Positions 6,275-11,302 of a stretch of 11,302 nucleotides of DNA are shown one piece after another; positions within the stretch are counted from its first letter, which is position 1, and every line of letters starts with the position of its first letter. Origin of the DNA: Bacillota bacterium (GTDB taxonomy: Bacteria > Bacillota > Clostridia > Christensenellales > Aristaeellaceae); contig JAEYRW010000005.1 of NCBI GenBank assembly GCA_023435435.1, positions 1 to 11,302 of the forward strand, read 5' to 3'. The notes beneath the pieces are model-generated. The model ran no database searches and was not told the origin of the DNA. It saw only the letters and a program-made list of their open reading frames with translations. A program made the position numbers and the translations under genes.

Positions 6275-7723
6275 TTACTTTCGGTCGCGCGGGGGCCGGG
6301 GTAGAGCCCCGGCGTCCCTCCGCCCTCCATGGCCTCCGAAAATGTTCCACGCGTCCGGCCCGAGGAGTTCGAACAGTGCGTCCCGTTCCTTTGCCGCGAG
6401 GGGGGCGTCGGTATCGACGGAGGTCATGAGATAGGGCGCGAGGCGGTTGAAGGCGGCCTGCTCGGGGGTGAAGCCCTTGACGTTTATGTAAATGTCGCCG
6501 GTGAATGCAATTTTGAGCCGGCGTTCGACGAGCACGATTTCGCCGCGCACGTGTCCGCCTGCGCCTTCGTAGACCTCAAAGTCGAGGTCGGCCCAGCGGA
6601 ACGCGCCGATTTTCTCCAGGGGCGCGGCCAGAGGCTCGCTGGAACCGCCGATGACGCGCATGTTCCGGGCATCCGGCGGCGCGTAGTCCGAGAGGATTTT
6701 GGAAATGCGCACGTAGGGCGCGTGGAAGGGATTCTCCTCGCGGAAATTGTCGGTTCCGGCGCGCTCCCGGGCGAAGTTCTCGTAGCACTTGAGGCTCATG
6801 TAGACGTTCTCGAATGCGTCCAGCATGCCGCAGTGGTCGACGTCGGCGTGGGTGATCACCGCGTCCCGGGGCATCCGGTCAAAGCCGGGGATGGCCGCAC
6901 CCAGCGCGGCGAGCGCCTCGGCGCGGAAACGCGCGAAGCCGCAGTCCACGAACAAAAGGCGGCCGTCCCGCTCGAACACATAAAGATTGCTGCCGCAGGG
7001 CGGCTCAAGGAGGGTCAGACCCAACTCGTCAAAGCGCGTAATCCGGGGCCTGTACGCCGCGCCGGAGGAACGGTGAAGCGCCTCGGCAAACTTCCCGATG
7101 TACTCGAACGTCGTGTGAAACGGCCTCTCCCGCCGCTCGAGGGTTTCCATGATGCGGTTGCTGTCGACGATGAGGTCGCCCTTTTGCGCGTCGGTGAGGC
7201 CCAGCATCTCGGCGATCCCGCCCGCGAAGGAGATGTAAAACACGGTGTTGTCGAGGATTTTTTCGGTCTTGTTGTAATCGATGACGCGCACGTCGCACAG
7301 AAGCGCGGCTTCCCGGAGAAAATCCGACACGTCGCGGCTGTTTTCGACGAAAAGGCCCATGCGGAAGTGCTGGTACGCCTCTCCCGTCGCTTCGGAGCTG
7401 ATGTAGGAGATGTTGAAATCGTAGCTTGAGATGAGTTCAAGAACGGGCAGTACGTGGCCGGGCTCGTCCCGCAGCAGGAACTCGAGGAGCACCACCCGGC
7501 CGATGGCCATGTCCGACTGGAGATAGCCCTTTTCCGCGAGTCTCCGGGTCGCCTCGTCCAATTTGTCTGCCGGGCCTTCCACCTCGATGAACAGAACGTG
7601 CGCGTCCACGGCCTTGTTGTAGCTCACCCGGGTGATGTTCAGGCTGAGCGCAGTCATGATCTCGCTCGCCGTCCGAAACGCGCCCGCCTTGTCGGGCAAA
7701 AGCGTCGTGTATGTCCGCTTCAT
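6275..7723 (-). CDS. Tandem ACT-domain plus metallo-beta-lactamase-fold protein
   Basis: The protein has 482 residues. The ATG at 7723 overlaps the stop of the upstream gene as ATGA; an in-frame ATG at 7738 is possible but has a worse ribosome binding site. Residues 4-75 look like an ACT domain (YTTLLPDKAGAFRTASEIM). A second lies at about 79-150 (LEFLLRDEPGHVLPVLELIS). Residues 240-466 form a metallo-beta-lactamase fold, with THADVDHCG at 291-299, H391 in GGHVRGE, FTGD at 407-410 and GGHG at 463-466. The first metal motif is HxDxDH, with Asp where HxHxDH has its second His. ACT domains usually bind amino acids or similar ligands, so a ligand-controlled hydrolase is plausible; the substrate is unknown. 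The last 15 or so residues (Arg/Pro-rich) come from a hairpin repeat and begin right after the final metal-ligand motif. Confidence 0.85.
   Translation of the reverse strand: MKRTYTTLLPDKAGAFRTASEIMTALSLNITRVSYNKAVDAHVLFIEVEGPADKLDEATRRLAEKGYLQSDMAIGRVVLLEFLLRDEPGHVLPVLELISSYDFNISYISSEATGEAYQHFRMGLFVENSRDVSDFLREAALLCDVRVIDYNKTEKILDNTVFYISFAGGIAEMLGLTDAQKGDLIVDSNRIMETLERRERPFHTTFEYIGKFAEALHRSSGAAYRPRITRFDELGLTLLEPPCGSNLYVFERDGRLLFVDCGFARFRAEALAALGAAIPGFDRMPRDAVITHADVDHCGMLDAFENVYMSLKCYENFARERAGTDNFREENPFHAPYVRISKILSDYAPPDARNMRVIGGSSEPLAAPLEKIGAFRWADLDFEVYEGAGGHVRGEIVLVERRLKIAFTGDIYINVKGFTPEQAAFNRLAPYLMTSVDTDAPLAAKERDALFELLGPDAWNIFGGHGGRRDAGALPRPPRDRK
6287..6318 (-). repeat. Partial hairpin repeat, copy iv, inside the 3' end of the ACT/MBL gene
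   Basis: The stem GCCGGGG/CCCCGGC (6295-6313) has a 5-base loop. On the minus strand the unit reads GGGACGCCGGGG, then CCCCGGCCCCCGCGC. This matches the first hairpin and the CCCCCGC link of copies ii and iii, but the AAGGG stem is missing. It encodes the last residues of the ACT/MBL protein. Confidence 0.6.
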
Positions 7724-8823
7724 TTTCCGTCCATCCATTCCGAAATGCGCGCCGCCACCGCCTCGGCGGATTTTCCCGTCTCACAGGTCCCAAAATAATC
7801 CAGCACGGCCCGGGCGTTTTCCGCCGCGCCGCCCGCGTGCGCGAGCAGGTTCCAAAGCTCCGCCTCCGTGTGCGCGATCCGGTAAGGGGATTTTTCCACG
7901 TCGAAGTACAGCGCGCGCTCAAAATGCTCCGCCGGGTGATACAGGATGGTCGGGCGGCCCAGCAGCGGAAAATCCCCCGCGCAGGAGGAATAGTCGGTTA
8001 AAAGCATGTCGGAGGCCATCATAAGTTCCGCCATGTCGGGATGCTTCGTCACGTCGACGTCCGCACCCGCGACGCCGGCATTCATGTCGTGGGCGCGCGC
8101 CGCACAGATCCAGTCCTCCCCCGTCTTCGCGCGCAGCGCAAGAACCGCCGCCGCCAGATCGAAGGGGGGATGGAACAGCCCGCCCCGGGCGGAATCCCGG
8201 AACGTGGGCGCGTAGAGCAATATTTTTTTGTTTACGGGAAGGCCTGTGCGGCGGCGCGCTTCACCGATGGACATGGGATTCACGAGGGCGTCGTTGCGCG
8301 GAAGGCCGACTTTTAAAACCTCGCCGCCGTAGCGGAACGCGGTGCGGTACATTTTTTCGCAGAAATCCGAGCCGGCGACGGCGAGATCCATGTATTTGCA
8401 ATCGGGGAAGCCCCCGTCCGGGTCCATGTCGTACAGCACGCGCTTGAAGCCCCGGTCGCCGTGCCAGGTCTGGACATATTTCTGGTCGGGGAACTTGATC
8501 TGATAAAACGGGCGGTTGAAGTTGTCCACATAGACGCGGGCGGTGGAGATTTCGCGCATCCAATGCGGGGAGCCGGGCGCGGCCCGGCGCACCCAGGCGG
8601 GCGCGTCGGCCTTTTCCCCCAGCTGAAACACGATGTCCGCGTCGGGGCGCATTTCGTGCAGCGCTTCGGCGATGGCCCGGGGGCTGTCCGAAAACGCCGC
8701 GCCCTTGAAGCTCGAAAACGCGACCTTTTTGGGATTGACGCCCCGGGCGTGCAGGGCGCGCATGTACGGCCCCAGAACGGCACTCCGAAGGGCGATCAGC
8801 GCCTTGCGCGCGGATTTGCGCAT
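7720..8823 (-). CDS. CDP-glycerol glycerophosphotransferase-like (TagB/TagF family) enzyme
   Basis: The protein has 367 residues. Its ATG at 8823 shares a base with the guaB stop codon (TAATG) and has AGGGG 5 bases upstream. Family hallmarks are QTWHG at 118-122 with the expected catalytic H121, the nucleotide-binding-type block LLYAPTFRDS at 202-211, and DMLLTDYSSCAGDFPLLGRP at 272-291. The second conserved His block, usually RxHP, is present as RAHDMN (243-248). Known relatives transfer glycerol phosphate or ribitol phosphate from CDP-linked donors to wall or lipoteichoic acids or surface polysaccharides at the inner face of the membrane. The short length fits a single-domain TagB-like primase or a capsule enzyme more than a TagF polymerase. 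No other teichoic acid gene is in view, so the product is unclear. A continuous reading frame extends to 9633 but lies within guaB and is a shadow. Confidence 0.87.
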   Translation of the reverse strand: MRKSARKALIALRSAVLGPYMRALHARGVNPKKVAFSSFKGAAFSDSPRAIAEALHEMRPDADIVFQLGEKADAPAWVRRAAPGSPHWMREISTARVYVDNFNRPFYQIKFPDQKYVQTWHGDRGFKRVLYDMDPDGGFPDCKYMDLAVAGSDFCEKMYRTAFRYGGEVLKVGLPRNDALVNPMSIGEARRRTGLPVNKKILLYAPTFRDSARGGLFHPPFDLAAAVLALRAKTGEDWICAARAHDMNAGVAGADVDVTKHPDMAELMMASDMLLTDYSSCAGDFPLLGRPTILYHPAEHFERALYFDVEKSPYRIAHTEAELWNLLAHAGGAAENARAVLDYFGTCETGKSAEAVAARISEWMDGK

Positions 8824-10280
8824 TAGTACCCCTGCCTTACCGAGTAATTGGGTGCTTCCTTGGTGATGTTGATGTCGTGGGGATGGCTTTCCACAAGGCC
8901 CGCGCCGGTGATGCGGATAAACTCGGCCTCCTTGCGGAGGTTTTCGACGGTCTTGGCGCCGCAATAGCCCATGGAGGAACGAAGCCCGCCCACCAGTTGG
9001 AAAATCGTCTCGGAAAGCGGGCCCTTGAACGGCACGCGGCCCTCGACGCCCTCGGGCACAAGCTTCTTTTGGTCCTCCTGAAAGTAGCGGTCCTTGCTGC
9101 CCTCGGCCATGGCGGACATGGAGCCCATGCCCCGGTAGACCTTGAAGGAGCGGCCCTGATAGATTTCCATGGCGCCCGGGCTTTCCTCGGTGCCCGCGAA
9201 GAGGCTTCCGAGCATCACAGCCGTGGCGCCCGCCGCGATCGCCTTGGGGATGTCGCCCGAATACTTGACGCCGCCGTCGGCGATGACGGGCTTGCCGACC
9301 TTGTCGGCCTCCTCGGCGCAGTCCATGATGGCGGTGATCTGGGGAACGCCCACGCCGGAGACCACGCGGGTGGTGCAGATGGAGCCGGGACCGATGCCCA
9401 CCTTCACGATGTCCGCGCCGGCGGAAATGAGGTCGCGGGTGGCGGGGGCCGTTGCGACGTTGCCCGCGATGATTGTGATGCCGGGATACGCGGCGCGGAT
9501 TTTCTCCACCGTTTCGACGACGCCCTGGGAATGGCCGTGGGCGGTGTCGACGCCGATGGCGTCCACCTTGGCGGCCACCAGCGCGGCGACGCGCTCCATG
9601 GTGTCCTTGGTGACGCCCACCGCCGCCCCGCACAGGAGCCTGCCGTTCTTGTCCTTGGCGGAGAAGGGATATTTCGTCGTCTTCTGGATGTCCTTTATTG
9701 TGATGAGGCCGCGCAGCATGTAGTTTTCGTCCACGAGGGGCAGCTTTTCGATGCGGTGCTTGGCAAGGATGGCCTTCGCCTCCTCGAGCGTGGTGCCCAC
9801 GGGCGCCGTGACCAGGTGCTCGCTCGTCATGGCCTCTTTGATTTTCTTGCTGAAATTTGTTTCAAACCGGAGATCGCGATTGGTGAGAATGCCAACGAGT
9901 TTTCCGTTTTCGGTGATGGGAACGCCGGAGATGCGATAGCGCTCCATGAGCGCCTGGGCGTCCGAAACGAGATGATCCGGGGAGAGGAAGAAGGGATCGG
10001 TGATGACGCCGTTTTCGGATCTTTTGACCTTGTCCACCTGCGCCGCCTGTTGGTCGATGGACATGTTCTTATGGATGATGCCCATGCCGCCCTCCCGGGC
10101 GATTGCGATTGCGAGCCGCGCGTCCGTCACTGTGTCCATCGCCGCGGAGAGAATCGGAATGTTCAGCGTGATGCTCCCGCTGAGCCGGACGGACGTGTCC
10201 GCCTCCCGGGGAAGCACGCTGCTCTTTTGCGGGACAAGCAGAACGTCGTCGAACGTGAGGCCCTCGCGTATGACTGCCAT
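8823..10280 (-). CDS. guaB: IMP dehydrogenase
   Basis: The protein has 485 residues, the standard length. The start at 10280 has AAGGAGG 8 bases upstream. It oxidises IMP to XMP with NAD+, the first committed step of GMP synthesis, in the cytoplasm. The N-terminal LTFDDVLLVP block (residues 8-17) is typical. Two CBS domains lie at about 93-205. The catalytic loop GIGPGSICTTR has C302. The IMP-binding GG block (ADGGVKYSGD, 334-343) and the flap residues R398-Y399 in KDRYFQ are present, as is the C-terminal SVRQG (480-484). Nothing is missing or unusual. It leads a three-gene operon and overlaps the glycerophosphotransferase gene by one base, an unusual partner for guaB. Confidence 0.98.
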   Translation of the reverse strand: MAVIREGLTFDDVLLVPQKSSVLPREADTSVRLSGSITLNIPILSAAMDTVTDARLAIAIAREGGMGIIHKNMSIDQQAAQVDKVKRSENGVITDPFFLSPDHLVSDAQALMERYRISGVPITENGKLVGILTNRDLRFETNFSKKIKEAMTSEHLVTAPVGTTLEEAKAILAKHRIEKLPLVDENYMLRGLITIKDIQKTTKYPFSAKDKNGRLLCGAAVGVTKDTMERVAALVAAKVDAIGVDTAHGHSQGVVETVEKIRAAYPGITIIAGNVATAPATRDLISAGADIVKVGIGPGSICTTRVVSGVGVPQITAIMDCAEEADKVGKPVIADGGVKYSGDIPKAIAAGATAVMLGSLFAGTEESPGAMEIYQGRSFKVYRGMGSMSAMAEGSKDRYFQEDQKKLVPEGVEGRVPFKGPLSETIFQLVGGLRSSMGYCGAKTVENLRKEAEFIRITGAGLVESHPHDINITKEAPNYSVRQGY

Positions 10281-10309
10281 AACTGCAACCTCCTTCAGAT
10301 ATTTTTGCG

Positions 10310-10338
10310 ATTATAGCAGCATTGACGCCCTGAATCAA
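10310..10338 (-). promoter_or_regulatory. guaB: guaB operon promoter
   Basis: On the minus strand, TTGATT (10333-10338) and TATAAT (10310-10315) are separated by 17 bases. This is a near-consensus housekeeping-sigma promoter with a perfect -10. Transcription should start near 10303, leaving a leader of about 22 bases with the ribosome binding site. That is too short for a purine riboswitch, and no PurR-like palindrome was recognised. Confidence 0.85.
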
Positions 10339-10381
10339 GCGTCCGTGAATAATATCCTGCAAAGAATTTGTTATACCGCAC

Positions 10382-11128
10382 TCACTGGTCCACCAGCGTC
10401 TCCGTCTTCAGTCCGTCCGCCTGGAGGACCACCGGGCGGATGACGGCGGCAACGAGCCACACGAAAAGGGCGATGAGCAGAAGCGCCGCAATGTACAGAA
10501 GCCGTGCCGTCAGCTTGGATACGACGCCCACGGGCTTGATGGTTCCCGACGCCTCCGCCTCGAACGTGCGGTATACGGCGCCCGCGTCCGGCGCCACGCC
10601 GGACGCAAGTTCCTCCCGGCAGGTGTCCGCCAGGCGGGTCTCAATGTGCGCGCGCTGGGCGGGGTCGAGCCTGCGCTTCGCGCGCTTTTCAAACCGCGCG
10701 ATGAGGGTATCCACCTGCCGGGTCGTCATGTTCATCGCCCGGGCGCTCTGACGCGCGCTCATGCCGCAGCCGTAGCGGAGCAGGATGAGCCTGCGCATCT
10801 CGGCGTCCTCCTGTTCGACGAGCCGGCGCATGGGGTCGGCGGCGGGGCCGTCCAGCGCGCTCTCGGGAAACGCCTCGAACGTCAGCTCCAGCTCCTCCAA
10901 ATTCTCCAAAAGCGCGATGCGGCGCAGGTCGCCGCGCAAACTCTCGCGAAACGCGCGCGCGCTGTGAAAGCGGCGGCGGCTCAGAAAGCCCTGCAAAATC
11001 GCGCGCTGGGCACAGTACTCCGCCTTGTCATAGTTCCCGGCAATGGCGTGGGCCATGCCAAAGAGCTCCGCGTACACGGGCTTCACCCGCGCGAAGTACA
11101 GCCGCAGCTCGTCCGTCCGTTCGTTCAT
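10382..11128 (-). CDS. ECF sigma-70-like protein with C-terminal membrane anchor
   Basis: The protein has 248 residues. The start at 11128 has AAAGGA 6 bases upstream; a longer in-frame reading from 11212 only translates the hairpin repeat. Residues 15-75 resemble sigma region 2 (AIAGNYDKAEYCAQRAI...) but are degenerate and lack the usual aromatic promoter-melting residues. Residues 108-155 fit sigma region 4, with a helix-turn-helix at GMSARQSARAMNMTTRQVDT. A charged linker of about 50 residues follows. A single hydrophobic helix, about 209-230, precedes an 18-residue tail. Basic residues before the helix suggest the sigma-like part is cytosolic. A membrane-held sigma factor, or a sigma-derived signalling protein, is the likely reading. 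No separate anti-sigma gene is beside it within the window. It is transcribed toward guaB but guaB has its own promoter. Confidence 0.75.
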   Translation of the reverse strand: MNERTDELRLYFARVKPVYAELFGMAHAIAGNYDKAEYCAQRAILQGFLSRRRFHSARAFRESLRGDLRRIALLENLEELELTFEAFPESALDGPAADPMRRLVEQEDAEMRRLILLRYGCGMSARQSARAMNMTTRQVDTLIARFEKRAKRRLDPAQRAHIETRLADTCREELASGVAPDAGAVYRTFEAEASGTIKPVGVVSKLTARLLYIAALLLIALFVWLVAAVIRPVVLQADGLKTETLVDQ

Positions 11129-11151
11129 TCCTCGTCCTTTCCGTAGGGGCG

Positions 11152-11217
11152 ACGCCGGGGGCCCCGCCCCCGGATCCCTGCCAAAGGGACTGCGCCCCTT
11201 TGGAATTCCCATGATGG
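11152..11217 (+). repeat. Hairpin repeat module A, copy 2
   Basis: The stem CCAAAGGG / CCCTTTGG (11181-11203) has a 7-base loop. The module shares ACGCCGGGGG, GCCAAAGGGA and CCCTTTG, and trailing AAT and CCCA blocks, with 6166-6232 in the same orientation. It lies 24 bases upstream of the sigma-like gene's start codon, so it would be in the leader or promoter region of that gene. Confidence 0.8.
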
Positions 11218-11229
11218 GGACTTCTTCAT

Positions 11230-11302
11230 TCCGTTCCCCGCCGCAGAGCGGCGGAGTATGGGCTTCTCAAGGGAGAATGTCCCTTGCGCGGGGGTGCCGG
11301 GG
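11230..11302 (-). repeat. Hairpin repeat, copy iii, cut by the window edge
   Basis: The stems are CCGCCGC/GCGGCGG (11238-11254) and CAAGGGA/TCCCTTG (11268-11286). It shares CCCATACTCCGCCGC and GCGGCGGGGAACGG with copy ii, and the CAAGGGACATT segment with copy i. The first hairpin of the unit is lost beyond 11302. It is immediately followed by module A at 11217, showing that the two modules can occur side by side. Confidence 0.8.

Noticed and set aside
5824..6330. 168-codon open frame on the minus strand running through the MITE-like element
   Set aside because: It covers the repeats, the inverted repeats and the helD promoter, and no part resembles a transposase or other known protein. A 77-codon plus-strand frame at 5975-6208 is rejected for the same reason.
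8824..9633. 270-codon N-terminal extension of the glycerophosphotransferase gene
   Set aside because: The extension is an Arg/Gly/His-rich out-of-frame reading of guaB. The start at 8823 has a ribosome binding site and gives a normal-length family member.
8877..10316. Open frame of 479 codons on the plus strand
   Set aside because: It is antisense to guaB and its product is rich in His, Gly, Asp and Ala without any recognisable motif. It is a shadow of guaB codon use. The same holds for 4953-5978, 6329-7429 and 3504-4310.
10281..10381. Purine riboswitch ahead of guaB
   Set aside because: The promoter sits too close to the start codon. The predicted leader is only about 22 bases and holds little besides the ribosome binding site.
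11129..11212. Longer N-terminus for the sigma-like protein
   Set aside because: The extra 28 residues are a translation of the module A hairpin, with a better ribosome binding site at the internal ATG (11128).

Overview
The window looks like a piece of chromosome from a GC-rich Gram-positive bacterium, most likely a Bacillota/Clostridia lineage. This rests on gene content: a HelD-type RNA polymerase-associated helicase, a YvlD-like four-helix membrane protein, a CDP-glycerol glycerophosphotransferase-like enzyme, a lipoprotein L,D-transpeptidase and consensus SigA-type promoters. It is an inference and no marker fixes the genus. Every gene I can support lies on the minus strand, so transcription runs from right to left. 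No tRNA, rRNA, CRISPR array, transposase gene or phage module is visible.

Layout in transcription order. (1) 11128-10382: a sigma-70-like protein with a C-terminal membrane anchor. (2) 10280-6275: a tightly coupled three-gene operon with a near-consensus promoter, made of guaB (IMP dehydrogenase), a TagB/TagF-like glycerophosphotransferase, and a tandem-ACT plus metallo-beta-lactamase-fold protein. Adjacent genes overlap as TAATG and ATGA. (3) 5876-3651: helD behind its own extended -10 promoter. (4) 3438-1794: an RluA-family pseudouridine synthase, a YvlD/phage_holin_4_2-like membrane protein that overlaps it, and an unrecognised 178-residue protein. (5) 1679-3: a 558-residue lipoprotein with four peptidoglycan-binding repeats and a YkuD L,D-transpeptidase domain.

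The genes are mostly housekeeping or envelope genes. The less ordinary content is between them. Three of the inter-operon spaces (3455-3697, 6142-6330 and 11150-11302) hold copies of a multi-hairpin repeat family, present in both orientations. The stems differ by compensating base changes between copies. Two protein-coding genes, helD and the ACT/MBL gene, read into a copy and take their last residues and stop codon from it. Next to one copy is a separate element of about 181-191 bp with a 16-bp perfect terminal inverted repeat, which looks like a MITE. The repeat family, the MITE-like element, the anchored sigma-like protein and the ACT-ACT-MBL fusion are the best candidates for something undescribed.
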